Assembly (NCBI RefSeq): GCF_014202475.1
Contig: NZ_JACHGV010000002.1
Coordinates: 248,001 to 312,000, forward strand
Length of the DNA: 64,000 nt
Reading direction: 5' to 3'
Origin: Streptomyces paradoxus
GTDB lineage: Bacteria > Actinomycetota > Actinomycetes > Streptomycetales > Streptomycetaceae
Shown here: in pieces, positions 51,093 through 60,124 of the stretch
How the letters are laid out: each line of letters opens with the position of its first letter
Numbering within the stretch: position 1 is the first letter of the stretch
The notes under the pieces: generated by a model
Told to the model about the DNA's origin: nothing
Seen by the model: the letters and a program-made list of their open reading frames with translations, nothing else
The model's database searches: none
Position numbers and translations under genes: made by a program

Positions 51093-51776
51093 ATGCGTTC
51101 GTTTTGGAGAACTCTGGACGGGGCTCTGTTGCGCGACATCGCGCTGGTCTGCCTGGCCGTCGGAGTGATCGGCCTGTCGTACGGCGCCATCGCGGTCACC
51201 TCCGGATTCGCCTGGTGGTTCCCCGTCCTGATGGGGGCGCTCGTCCTGGCCGCCTCGTCCGAGTTCCTGTTCGTCGGGATCATCGCCGCCGGGGGCAGCC
51301 CTATCGCCGCACTGCTGGCGGGGCTCCTGGTCAACGCCCGCCATCTGCCGTTCGGTCTGGCGGTACCCGATGTCCTCGGGCGGGGCTGGCGCGGAGCGCT
51401 CGGCACGCACCTGATGAACGACGAGACGGTCGTGTTCGCCATCGCCCAGGACGAGCCGGAGCGCAGACGGGCCGCGTACTGGCTCTGCGGTCTGGGCATT
51501 CTGGTCTGCTGGCCCGTCGGTGCCGCGCTGGGCGCGCTGCTCGGAAGTGTCGTGCGGGACACCGATGCCCTCGGCCTGGACGCCATGTTCCCCGCGGTGA
51601 TCGTGGCGCTGATCCTGCCCGCGATGAAGGAGCGGACCCTGCCGCGGACCGCGCTGGCCGGTGCCGGGCTGGCGCTGGCAGTCACCCCGTTCCTGCCGGC
51701 CGGGCTGCCGGTCCTGATCGCTCTGGCCGCGCTGCCCCTGTTCACAGTCAAGGCGAAGGAAGGGGCCATGAGGTGA
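51093..51776 (+). CDS. azlC: AzlC family branched-chain amino-acid exporter, large subunit
   Basis: A 227-residue protein with about six membrane segments; GVIGLSYGAIAVTSGFAWWF, FVGIIAAGGSPIAALLAGLLVNARHLPFGL and THLMNDETVVFA are AzlC signatures. With AzlD it exports branched-chain amino acids and analogues such as 4-azaleucine. TATAAA (51083-51088) is 4-5 nt from the ATG, so the mRNA is probably leaderless. Its place between two biosynthetic operons suggests that it exports the product or an amino-acid-like shunt. Confidence 0.9.
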   Translation: MRSFWRTLDGALLRDIALVCLAVGVIGLSYGAIAVTSGFAWWFPVLMGALVLAASSEFLFVGIIAAGGSPIAALLAGLLVNARHLPFGLAVPDVLGRGWRGALGTHLMNDETVVFAIAQDEPERRRAAYWLCGLGILVCWPVGAALGALLGSVVRDTDALGLDAMFPAVIVALILPAMKERTLPRTALAGAGLALAVTPFLPAGLPVLIALAALPLFTVKAKEGAMR

Positions 51777-52105
51777 GCGACTCCATACCGATGCTGCCGG
51801 CACTGGTGGCGATGTTCGCCCTGGCGGCCGGGACCTTCCTGCTCCGCCTGTCGGGGCCCGCCCTGCGGGCCAGGGTCACCTTCCCTGAGCGCGCCGAGAA
51901 GCTGCTGGAGGTTTCGGCGGTCGTCCTGCTCGCCGCCCTGGCCGCCACGACCGCCCTCACCGAGGAGGACGCCTTCGCCGGCGCCGCGCGGCCGATCGGA
52001 GTCCTGGTCGGCGGCGTGCTCGCCTGGCGCAAGGCGCCGTTCCTCGTCGTCGTGCTGGCGGCGGCGGGCACGGCGGCGCTGCTGCGGCTCGCCGGCGTTC
52101 CCTGA
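51773..52105 (+). CDS. azlD: AzlD family transport protein, small subunit
   Basis: A 110-residue membrane protein with about three to four hydrophobic segments (LPALVAMFALAAGTFLLRLSG, VSAVVLLAALAATTAL, PIGVLVGGVLAWRKAPFLVVVLAAAGTAALL in short pieces). The GTG start overlaps azlC as GTGA. The small size and R-L-S-G-P loop identify AzlD. It is needed with AzlC for export. Confidence 0.87.
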   Translation: MSDSIPMLPALVAMFALAAGTFLLRLSGPALRARVTFPERAEKLLEVSAVVLLAALAATTALTEEDAFAGAARPIGVLVGGVLAWRKAPFLVVVLAAAGTAALLRLAGVP

Positions 52106-52124
52106 CACGACCCGCTCGCCCAGC

Positions 52125-52150
52125 CGCCCGCCGACACCGCTCGGCGGGCG
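52125..52150 (+). terminator. first terminator after azlD
   Basis: CGCCCGCCGA pairs with TCGGCGGGCG around CACCGC and is followed by TTT. Confidence 0.82.
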
Positions 52151-52196
52151 TTTCGCATTCGGACCGGCAGAATTCTTCCGGCCCGGGGGTGTTTTA

Positions 52197-52217
52197 CGGG
52201 CGGGGCGCCCGGTTTTT
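52197..52217 (+). terminator. second terminator after azlD, with T-run
   Basis: CGGGCG-GGG-CGCCCG is followed by GTTTTTC. The stem is short and perfect with a five-T tail, unusually canonical for Streptomyces. Together with the first hairpin it insulates the NRPS operon from azlCD. Confidence 0.82.
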
Positions 52218-52432
52218 CTTCGCACTTCAACAAGACAGGCGAGGCAATCCGGCTGCTCTGGCGACTTTCCGGCTGCGGCCGTCTCAGATGATGGATCCGT
52301 CATTGCCCACGCCAGAACCGGTCGAGTAGCGTCGACCCAGACGATGACATTGCAAGGGTCGTCGGTTTCACGTACGCGTTGATTCGCCGCGTTCGAGTTA
52401 CCCGTTCTGTCGATATTTTCGGGGGATTTCAC
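52218..52432 (+). promoter_or_regulatory. upstream region of the NRPS operon, no gene seen
   Basis: With the two terminators this completes a 327-bp gap. It is AT-richer than its surroundings. I see no coding frame with proper codon use and no clear -35/-10 pair; TTGCAA (52350-52355) with TACGCG 17 bp later is a weak candidate. GGGGGA at 52421-52426 is the ribosome site of the NRPS gene. The LuxR regulator at the operon end probably acts here. Confidence 0.4.
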
Positions 52433-55400
52433 GTGGATGAGGGCGTCGCCTCTTTTCCTCTGACCGACCTTCAGCACGCCTATTTCGTAGGGGAGCAGGG
52501 CGGAGCGGATGCTCCGGCACCAGCTCTCCTTTACCAGGAGTACCAGTTCAGGGCTGGTTCAACCCCTGACCCGCAGCGGCTCCACGAGGCTCTGGCCAGA
52601 CTCCGGGAAACCCACCCGGCACTGCGCCTCCGGATTTATCCGGAGGGAATGCAGAATTACGCCGCCGACTCGGAATGCATTCCGCTGGTATCTGTGACCG
52701 ACCTCACGGGGCACTCCCCCGAAAATGCTCTTCAGCGCCTTGAGAGGTTACGCTCGACACTTTCCGTCGATATTCCGCCGCACGCTGCGGGATGCCCCTT
52801 TCTATTCCGTCTCGTGTTGCTTCCCGACGGCACGTCCCGGCTTCAGACGGCACTCCGGCTCACGGTGTTCGACGGGGTCACGACTCCGCTGTTCTACGCC
52901 GAGATCGGGCGTTGCTACGCGGACCCCGACTACCGGCCGAGCCCTTCCGTGCAGTCCTTCCACGACTTCGTCGGCGAGCGGGAACAGGCCAAGGACTCCG
53001 AGGCGTTCCGGGGCGCTCTGCGGTACTGGGAGTCGCGGGTGGAGACCCTGCCGCCCGCCGTGGACCTGCCGGGACGCCCCGCCGGTGACACCGCCGGGGC
53101 GCCGTCGGTGCCGCTGCGGCGACGGGCCCACCGCCTGGAGCCGGACACCTGGCGGGCGTTCCAGCGGAACGCCGCGGCCATGCGGATGTCGCCGAGCGCC
53201 GCGCTCTTCGGTCTCTACACCGACTGCCTGCTGCGCTGGTCCGGCGGGCGCGCCGGCACGCTGACCGTGCTCGCCTCCCAACGGACTCCGGAGCCTGGCG
53301 GCGAGCCCTTCTGGGGATGCGCCGCGAGCACCGTGCTGGTCGGCGTGGAGGCCGGGGAGGGCTCCTTCGCGGAGCGCAGCCGCGCCCGCATGGGTGCCTT
53401 CTACACCGACCTCGCCGCCGTCGCGGTCTCCGGCGTGGAGGTGGGCCGGGCGATGAACCGGCGTACCGGAGGCACCGGCAATCCCGCGCCCGTCGTGTTC
53501 AGCTCGGCGCTGGGCCTGGCGAGCGGCTCGGCCAACGGCTACCTCCTCCCGCTGCCCGGTGCGCGGCTCGTCCACAGCGCCCTCAGCACCCCGACCGTGC
53601 GCCTCGACCACCAGGTGTACGAGGAGGACGGCGGGCTGGTCTGCAACTTCGACCACGACACCGCCGCCTACCCCGACGGTCTCGTGGACGACCTGGCCGA
53701 ACACCACCACGCCCGGCTGCTGGCGCTCGCCGGCGACCTCCACGAGTGGAGCCGGACCGACCCCGCACCGCTGCCGCAGCCCCAGCTCGCCGACCGCATC
53801 CGCGCGAACGACACCGGCCTGGCGCTGCCCGGGGGCGAGTTGCACTCCTGCGTGGAGGAGTCCTTCGCCCGGCGGCAGACCGCTCCCGCCGTCCTGACCC
53901 GGGAGCGATGTCTGGACTGGCAGGAGATCGACCGGCGCTCCCGGGCGCTGGCCGCGCGACTGCTGAGGGCCGGCGTCGGCCGCGACCCGGAGCGCACCGA
54001 CCTGGTGGCCGTGCGGCTGCCGAAGTCCCCCGAGCAGGTCATCGCCGTACTCGGCGTGCTGCGGGCCGGAGCCGCGTACCTGCCGATGTCGATGAGCTGG
54101 CCCGCGGCCCGCGTCGACACGGTGCTCGAACAGAGCGGGGCGGTGGCCCTGGTCGGATCGGCGGAGGGCTGCGCGACCCCGGTCCTCCCCGTCCCCGCGG
54201 ACACCGAGGAACCTGAGGCCTTCGCACCAGTCGCACCGGCCGGCCCGGACCGTACGGCCTACGTCATCTACACCTCCGGGTCCACGGGCACCCCCAAGGG
54301 CGCCGTGCTCTCGCACCGGTCCGCCGTCAACACCCTGCGGGACCTGGCCCAGCGGTTCCGGCTCACCTCACAAGACCGGGTGCTCGCCGTCTCCTCGCTC
54401 GCCTTCGACCTCTCCGTCTTCGACATCTTCGGCCTGCTCGGCGTCGGCGGCAGCGTGATCATGCCCGAGGAGAGCGGCGTACCCGACCCCGAGGCGTGGG
54501 GGGCGCTGTGCCGGCAGCACGGCGCGACCGTGTGGAACTCGGTGCCCGCGCTGTTCGACCTCATGCTCGAGTACCTCGGCGACCGCGCGGCGGAGCTGCT
54601 CGGCTCGCTGCGCCTGATCATGCTGAGCGGCGACTGGGTGCCGGTGCCGCTGCTGGAGCGGATCGCCCAGGTGTGCCCCGGCGCCCGGGTCGTCGCCATG
54701 GGCGGCGCCACCGAGGCCGCCATCTGGTCCAACTACTTCTGGACCGAGGAACAGCCGGCGGGCTGGACGAGCGTGCCGTACGGGCATCCGCTCGCCAACC
54801 AAACCATGCACGTGCTCGACGCGAACCTCGCCGACGCACCCACCTGGGTCCCCGGGGACCTGTACATAGGCGGCACCGGCGTGGCCGCCGGCTACCACAA
54901 CGCCCCGGGCCTGACCAAGGGCTCCTTCCTGCACCACCCCGCCACCGGGGAGCGGCTCTACCGCACCGGTGACCGGGCCCGCTACCGGCCCGGCGGCATC
55001 CTGGAGTTCCTCGGCCGCGAGGACGACCAGGTGAAGATCGGCGGGCACCGGATCGAGCTCGGCGAGCTGGAGACCCGGTTGGCGGGCCGGCCCGAGGTGG
55101 CCAGGGCGGTGGCGCTGGTCGCGGGCACCCGGTCCCAGCCGTATCTGGCCGCCTTCGTGACCCCGGCGCCCGGCACGCGGCCCGACCCGGACCGGCTGCG
55201 CGGCGCGCTCGCGGCCGAACTGCCCTCCTACATGGTTCCGGCCGCCGTCGTCACGGTGGACGCGATCCCGCTGAGCGCGAACGGCAAGGTGGACCGCCGC
55301 GCGCTGCTGGAGCGGCTGCCGGACGCACGCTCTCCGCGGAGCCGGTCGGGGGCGGCCCCGCCGCGCACCGCCACCGAGGCCGCGCTGCTCAGCCTGTGGC

Positions 55401-56482
55401 GTGACCTGCTGGGTCCGGACGTCCGCGGGGTCACCGACGACTTCTTCGAGCTCGGCGGCAACTCCCTGCTGGCGGTACGGCTGTTCCACCGCATCAGCAC
55501 CACCTTCGGCAGCGCCCTGCCGCTCGGCACGCTCATGCGTGCCAGGACCGTCGCCGACCAGGCGGCGGAACTGGCGGCGGACACCGCGGCTGACGGCCCC
55601 GACGGCTGCGGCTCCGAGCTGGTCGCGCTGCGGGACGGCACGGGCGAGGACCGGCTGGTGCTGGTGCACCCCGTGGGCGGCGAGATCCTCTGCTACCAGG
55701 AGCTGTTGCACGCCCTCGACGGGAACCCGCGGTCCTCGGGGGCGCCGGTGTACGGTCTGCGGGCGCTGGGCCTGCTGCCGGGCGAGCCGTGCGCCCGCAG
55801 CGTCGCGGAGATGGCCGCGGGTTACCGGGACCGGCTGCTGCACGAGATGCCGGACGCCCGGATCCACCTGGCGGGCTGGTCGATGGGCGGGACGGTGGCC
55901 CTGGAGCTGGCCGAGCTGCTGGAGGCGGCGGGCCGCCCGGTGGTCTCCGTGACCACCGTCGACTCCTTCACCGGTGCCGCCGCGGGCGAGCCGGCCGCGG
56001 AGCGGCAGCGGGTGACCGGGTTCTTCTCGGACCTGGCGCGGGGCGCCGACGTCGGCGCGCTGGTGCCCGAGCGGGCGTCGGGGGCGGACCGGGCGTCCTG
56101 GCTGGCCGCGGCCCAGCAGGCCCTGTGCGCGGCCGGAGTCCTCGGGAGCCCCGTCGAGGGTGCGGAGCTGGAGCGGATCTACACGGTCTACGCCAACAAC
56201 TACACGATCCTGTCGGCCCACCGGGCTCGCGGCGGCACCGTCGCCGACCGGCTGACGATGGTCCGAGCCCGCGACACCGGACGGGACGCGTTCCCCGAAC
56301 TGGTGCCCCTCGACGAGGCACTGGGCGCCGGCGCGGACGGCGGCGGTGTCGACAGCGGCGGTGGGCACACGCCCCGGCAGCTCTGGCTCGACGGCGTGAA
56401 CCACCACTCCGTGATCACCGGCGAGTCCGCCCGGACCCTGGCCGGGCTGCTGGCCGGGAGGCTGGCCGCCGCGCGTTTCTGA
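52433..56482 (+). CDS. nonribosomal peptide synthetase, Cy-A(Cys)-PCP-TE
   Basis: A 1349-residue one-module synthetase. Residues 5-455 are a heterocyclization-type domain: FPLTDLQHAYFVG, VVFSSALGL (Ser357) and STPTVRLDHQVYEEDGG with Asp392; in the D-x4-D motif Asp147 is kept but the first Asp appears replaced. Residues 485-985 adenylate; core residues read by eye give D-L-F-N-M-S-M-I-W-K, very close to the cysteine code D-L-Y-N-L-S-L-I-W-K, and TVWNSVPA and GGATEAAIWSN are typical of Cys domains. PCP Ser1011 is in LGGNSLL. The thioesterase has Ser1150 (GWSMGG) and His1324/1325. GTG 52433 follows GGGGGA. Codon 106 is TTA (52748). Confidence 0.92.
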   Translation: MDEGVASFPLTDLQHAYFVGEQGGADAPAPALLYQEYQFRAGSTPDPQRLHEALARLRETHPALRLRIYPEGMQNYAADSECIPLVSVTDLTGHSPENALQRLERLRSTLSVDIPPHAAGCPFLFRLVLLPDGTSRLQTALRLTVFDGVTTPLFYAEIGRCYADPDYRPSPSVQSFHDFVGEREQAKDSEAFRGALRYWESRVETLPPAVDLPGRPAGDTAGAPSVPLRRRAHRLEPDTWRAFQRNAAAMRMSPSAALFGLYTDCLLRWSGGRAGTLTVLASQRTPEPGGEPFWGCAASTVLVGVEAGEGSFAERSRARMGAFYTDLAAVAVSGVEVGRAMNRRTGGTGNPAPVVFSSALGLASGSANGYLLPLPGARLVHSALSTPTVRLDHQVYEEDGGLVCNFDHDTAAYPDGLVDDLAEHHHARLLALAGDLHEWSRTDPAPLPQPQLADRIRANDTGLALPGGELHSCVEESFARRQTAPAVLTRERCLDWQEIDRRSRALAARLLRAGVGRDPERTDLVAVRLPKSPEQVIAVLGVLRAGAAYLPMSMSWPAARVDTVLEQSGAVALVGSAEGCATPVLPVPADTEEPEAFAPVAPAGPDRTAYVIYTSGSTGTPKGAVLSHRSAVNTLRDLAQRFRLTSQDRVLAVSSLAFDLSVFDIFGLLGVGGSVIMPEESGVPDPEAWGALCRQHGATVWNSVPALFDLMLEYLGDRAAELLGSLRLIMLSGDWVPVPLLERIAQVCPGARVVAMGGATEAAIWSNYFWTEEQPAGWTSVPYGHPLANQTMHVLDANLADAPTWVPGDLYIGGTGVAAGYHNAPGLTKGSFLHHPATGERLYRTGDRARYRPGGILEFLGREDDQVKIGGHRIELGELETRLAGRPEVARAVALVAGTRSQPYLAAFVTPAPGTRPDPDRLRGALAAELPSYMVPAAVVTVDAIPLSANGKVDRRALLERLPDARSPRSRSGAAPPRTATEAALLSLWRDLLGPDVRGVTDDFFELGGNSLLAVRLFHRISTTFGSALPLGTLMRARTVADQAAELAADTAADGPDGCGSELVALRDGTGEDRLVLVHPVGGEILCYQELLHALDGNPRSSGAPVYGLRALGLLPGEPCARSVAEMAAGYRDRLLHEMPDARIHLAGWSMGGTVALELAELLEAAGRPVVSVTTVDSFTGAAAGEPAAERQRVTGFFSDLARGADVGALVPERASGADRASWLAAAQQALCAAGVLGSPVEGAELERIYTVYANNYTILSAHRARGGTVADRLTMVRARDTGRDAFPELVPLDEALGAGADGGGVDSGGGHTPRQLWLDGVNHHSVITGESARTLAGLLAGRLAAARF

Positions 56483-56631
56483 CCGCCCGCCCGGCCCGTG
56501 CACCCGCCCGGTGCCGAAACGTTTCCCCTGCTCGGTTCCCTCTGTTCGTCCCCTGCCGGGCGCGCTCCTCGGCGTGCCCCAGGCCAGGACGCGCGCCGCG
56601 AACGAACCTTCCGACCCCTTGGAGGGCAGCC

Positions 56632-58446
56632 ATGTTCGAAACGCCCTTGTCGCTCCTGCCCCGTCTCGTCTTCCCGTCCGGCCCGGCAGGCCCGGACCAG
56701 CCGTGGTGGAACACCCAGCGCGGCTCCGCCATGCCGTTCCACCGCTACCGCCGCACCCCTGCGGTGCGTGTCCCCGAACACCGCGACTGGCCCGGCCGCA
56801 CCGTGGACCGCGCCCCGCTGTGGGCCTCGGTCGACCTCCGGGACGGCAACCAGTCCCTGGCCAACCCCATGGACATCCGGCGCAAGACCATGCTGTTCGA
56901 CCTGCTGGTGCGGATGGGGTTCAAGGACATCGAGGTCGGATATCCCTCCGCCAGCGAGGCCGACTTCTCCTTCCTGCGCGAGCTGATCACCGGGGACCGG
57001 ATCCCGGACGACGTCACCATCAGCGTCTTCACGCCGGCGCGCCCCGAGCTGATCGACCGCACCTTCGAGGCGATCGAAGGCGCGGACCAGGCGATGGTGC
57101 ACCTGTGTCACGCCACCGCCTGCCTCTGGCGGGAGGTGGTCTTCCAGATGACCACCACCGACGTCGAGCGGATGGCGGTCATGGCAGCGGAGCACGTGCT
57201 GCGCCGCGCCGACGCGGCCGGCCGCACCCGGCTCCGCTTCGAGTACTCGCCGGAGACCTTCAACATCACCGAGCCGGAGTACGTCCTCGGCCTGTCGAAC
57301 ACCGTCGCCGCGCTGTGGGACGCCAGTCCGGACAGACCCGTGACCCTCAACCTGCCCACCACGGTCGAGACCGACCACCCGCACGTCTTCGCGGACCAGA
57401 TCGAGTGGATGCACCGCAACCTGGAGCGGCGTGAGTCGATCATCCTGTCCGTGCATCCGCACAACGACCGCGGCACCGCCGTCGCCTCCGCCGAACTGGC
57501 CGTGCTGGCCGGGGCCGACCGGATCGAGGGCACCCTGTTCGGCAACGGCGAGCGGACCGGCAACGTCTGCCTCGCCACCCTCGCGCTCAACCTGTTCAGC
57601 CAGGGCGTCGACCCGCAGCTGGATTTCTCCGACATCGACGGCATCCGGCGGACCGTCGAGGCCGCGAACCAGATGCCCGTGCCCGCCCGGCACCCGTACG
57701 CCGGCGACCTCGTGTACACCGCGTTCTCCGGCACCCACCAGGATGCGATCTCCAAAGGGCTGCGGGCGATGGCCCGGCGGGCCGAGGAGGCCGGCGAGCC
57801 GGAGTCCCGGACCGCCTGGCAGGTGCCGTACCTGCCGATCGACCCCAAGGACGTCGGACGCGACTACGAGGAGGTCGTCCGCGTCAACAGCCAGTCCGGC
57901 CGGGGCGGGATCACCCATGTGCTGCGCGGCTCCTACGGCCTCGACCTGCCGCGCGAACTGAGCCGCGAGCTGGCCGAACGAGTTCAGCGGGCGGCCGACC
58001 GCGACGGTACGGAACTGAACTCCCGGCGGCTGTGGGAGATCTTCAGCACGGAGTACCTGGAGCCCGCGGACCCGTACCTGACGCTCAAGGACTACGAGGT
58101 GTCGCACGGCCCGGCGGGCAGCGACCTGCGAGCCCTGCTCACGGTACGGGGCGGGACCGAACTGGCCCTCTCCGGCAGCGGCGCCGACCCGGCCGTCGCG
58201 CTCGCCCGAGCCCTCACGGCCGCCGGCATACCCGCCGATCTGCTCGACCTGACGCAGCACCCGCTCACCGGCGGCGAGCACCCCCGCACCCCGGCGGGAC
58301 CGGCCTCCCGCACGGCGTCGCGCACCGCCGCGTACGCGCAGCTGGCGGCCGGCGGGCGGACCTGGTGGGGCGTCGCCCTCGCCGACCGGCCGGACGGTGC
58401 CGTCCTCCAGGCCGTCGTATCCGTACTCAACCGCGTGCACGCCTGA
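56632..58446 (+). CDS. leuA: 2-isopropylmalate synthase-like enzyme, cluster copy
   Basis: A 604-residue Claisen-condensing enzyme of the LeuA type: metal and acetyl-CoA site Arg70-Asp71-Gly-Asn-Gln (SVDLRDGNQSL), His275 and His277 (SVHPHNDRGT) and LFGNGERTGN. The C-terminal 150 residues hold the leucine-feedback domain, so it may still be feedback-controlled. It adds acetyl to a 2-keto acid; on ketoisovalerate it makes 2-isopropylmalate, on other keto acids it allows chain lengthening. Inside an NRPS operon with a transaminase in the sister operon it probably supplies a branched amino-acid or hydroxy-acid unit. ATG 56632 follows GGAGGG. Confidence 0.9.
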   Translation: MFETPLSLLPRLVFPSGPAGPDQPWWNTQRGSAMPFHRYRRTPAVRVPEHRDWPGRTVDRAPLWASVDLRDGNQSLANPMDIRRKTMLFDLLVRMGFKDIEVGYPSASEADFSFLRELITGDRIPDDVTISVFTPARPELIDRTFEAIEGADQAMVHLCHATACLWREVVFQMTTTDVERMAVMAAEHVLRRADAAGRTRLRFEYSPETFNITEPEYVLGLSNTVAALWDASPDRPVTLNLPTTVETDHPHVFADQIEWMHRNLERRESIILSVHPHNDRGTAVASAELAVLAGADRIEGTLFGNGERTGNVCLATLALNLFSQGVDPQLDFSDIDGIRRTVEAANQMPVPARHPYAGDLVYTAFSGTHQDAISKGLRAMARRAEEAGEPESRTAWQVPYLPIDPKDVGRDYEEVVRVNSQSGRGGITHVLRGSYGLDLPRELSRELAERVQRAADRDGTELNSRRLWEIFSTEYLEPADPYLTLKDYEVSHGPAGSDLRALLTVRGGTELALSGSGADPAVALARALTAAGIPADLLDLTQHPLTGGEHPRTPAGPASRTASRTAAYAQLAAGGRTWWGVALADRPDGAVLQAVVSVLNRVHA

Positions 58447-58491
58447 CCCGGCGCCCGCCCGTCCCGAGATCCCCTCGTAAGGAGAGACCGC

Positions 58492-60108
58492 ATGCCCCTG
58501 GTCGGCTCGATCCTGCCGTTGCCCGAAACACCTCTGGTCCACCGCGAGTTCGAGGCACACGCCCGCAGCCGTCCCGACAGCACCGCTCTGACCTGCGGGG
58601 CGAGCACCCTCACCTTCGCCGAGCTGAACGCCCGTGCCAACCGCTTCGCGCACCGCCTGATCGCCGAGGGCGTCGGCCCCGGTGCACTCGTCGGCATCTG
58701 CCTCGACCGGAGCCCCGAGCTGATGGCCGCCATCCTCGGAGTCCTGAAGTCCGGGGCCGCCTACGTGCCGCTCGACCCCGCCTACCCGGCGGACCGGCTG
58801 CGGCTGATGACCGGGCAGCTCCACGAGCTCGGTCATGTGGTGGCGTCCTCGGCCACCGCCGAACTGGTCGGCCGGGAGGGGGCCAAACTGCTGGTGGCGG
58901 AGGAGACCGCCCGGGAGCTGGCCGGCGAGCCGACGGACCTGCCGTCGGCCGACCCGGACGTGCCGCTCACCGGCGACGACCTCTGTTACGTCGTCCACAC
59001 GTCCGGCTCCACCGGCAGGCCCAAGGCGACAGCGGTACGCCACGAGGGCTGGTACAACCTGCTGCACTGGCTGCGCACGGCACACGACCTCGGCACCGGG
59101 TCCAGCGGCCTGACCGTCAGCTCGTTCGGCTTCGACATCAGTCAGCGTGCTCTGATGGCACCGCTGTTCACCGGCGCGCCGATCCATCTGCTGCCCAGCC
59201 GCGCCTTCGACCCGGCGATGGCGTACCGCCTGATCGCGGGGTACGGGGTGAAGACCCTGCACTGCGCGCCGAGCACGCTGTACGTCCTCATCGAGCAGGA
59301 GCAGGCGCTCGGCACGGACGCCCTCACCGGCGTCGACCACGTCTTCATCGGCGGCGAGCCACTGAACCCGGCCCGGGTCCGGGACTGGGCCGAGCGGAAG
59401 GGCAACACCACCGCCCTGTGGCACCAGTACGGGGTGGCCGAGTGCACCGACGTGGCGACCGCCCACCTGCTCAGCGACTTCGCCCGCTATGAGGGCGGCC
59501 CGGCCCCAGTGGGCACGCCCGTGCACAACACCGTGGTCCACGTCCTCGACGAGGAGGGGCGGCCGGTGCCGGACGGTGGGACCGGCGAGATCTGCATCTC
59601 CGGGCTGAGCGTGGGGGCCGGCTACCTCGGCGGTGACGGGGCCGGCCGGGAGTGGTTCACCGAACTGGCCACGCCCACGGGCCCGGTGCGCGCCTACCGA
59701 ACCGGCGACCGGGGCCGGCTGACCGCGCAGAACGGCCTCGTCGTGGTGGGCCGCACTGACGCCCGGGTGAAGATCCACGGGATGCGGATCGAACTTGGCG
59801 ACGTCGAGCACCAACTGCGCGCGAACCCGCGGGTGTCCGACGCGGCCGTCGTGGCGGTCCCGGACATCGGCGGCGGGCCTGACGGGGAGACGGTGCTGGT
59901 CGCCTACGTCGTACCCGCCGGGACCGGCCCGTCGGAGAAGTTCGACGGACAGGCACTGCGCGCTGAGCTGTTGCGGGTCATGCCGCGGAACATGGTGCCC
60001 CGGCGCCTGGTCCCCGTGGACTCCTTCCCTCTCAACCCGAACGGCAAGACCGACCGTAGGGAGCTCGCCGCGCGGGCGGCCGGCCACCCGCGGACGAGCG
60101 GCAGCTGA
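58492..60108 (+). CDS. stand-alone adenylation enzyme
   Basis: A 538-residue AMP-forming NRPS adenylation protein without its own carrier. Cores visible: AAYVPLDPAYPADR, VVHTSGSTGRPKATAVRHEG, YRTGDRG, VKIHGMRIELGDVE and NPNGKTDRREL with the catalytic Lys. The core-A5 region reads QYGVAECTDV in place of Y-G-P-T-E. The specificity residues I read are D-I-R-C-F-G-Q-D-V-K, which match no code I know. It probably loads the carrier protein encoded next, 16 bp downstream. Strong ribosome site AAGGAGAG. Confidence 0.9.
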   Translation: MPLVGSILPLPETPLVHREFEAHARSRPDSTALTCGASTLTFAELNARANRFAHRLIAEGVGPGALVGICLDRSPELMAAILGVLKSGAAYVPLDPAYPADRLRLMTGQLHELGHVVASSATAELVGREGAKLLVAEETARELAGEPTDLPSADPDVPLTGDDLCYVVHTSGSTGRPKATAVRHEGWYNLLHWLRTAHDLGTGSSGLTVSSFGFDISQRALMAPLFTGAPIHLLPSRAFDPAMAYRLIAGYGVKTLHCAPSTLYVLIEQEQALGTDALTGVDHVFIGGEPLNPARVRDWAERKGNTTALWHQYGVAECTDVATAHLLSDFARYEGGPAPVGTPVHNTVVHVLDEEGRPVPDGGTGEICISGLSVGAGYLGGDGAGREWFTELATPTGPVRAYRTGDRGRLTAQNGLVVVGRTDARVKIHGMRIELGDVEHQLRANPRVSDAAVVAVPDIGGGPDGETVLVAYVVPAGTGPSEKFDGQALRAELLRVMPRNMVPRRLVPVDSFPLNPNGKTDRRELAARAAGHPRTSGS

Positions 60109-60124
60109 ACAGGAGCCCCCTCAT

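Noticed and set aside
56200..60087. 1295-codon minus-strand open frame opposite leuA and the adenylation gene
   Set aside because: Shadow of the two plus-strand enzymes, which carry intact active sites and ribosome sites.
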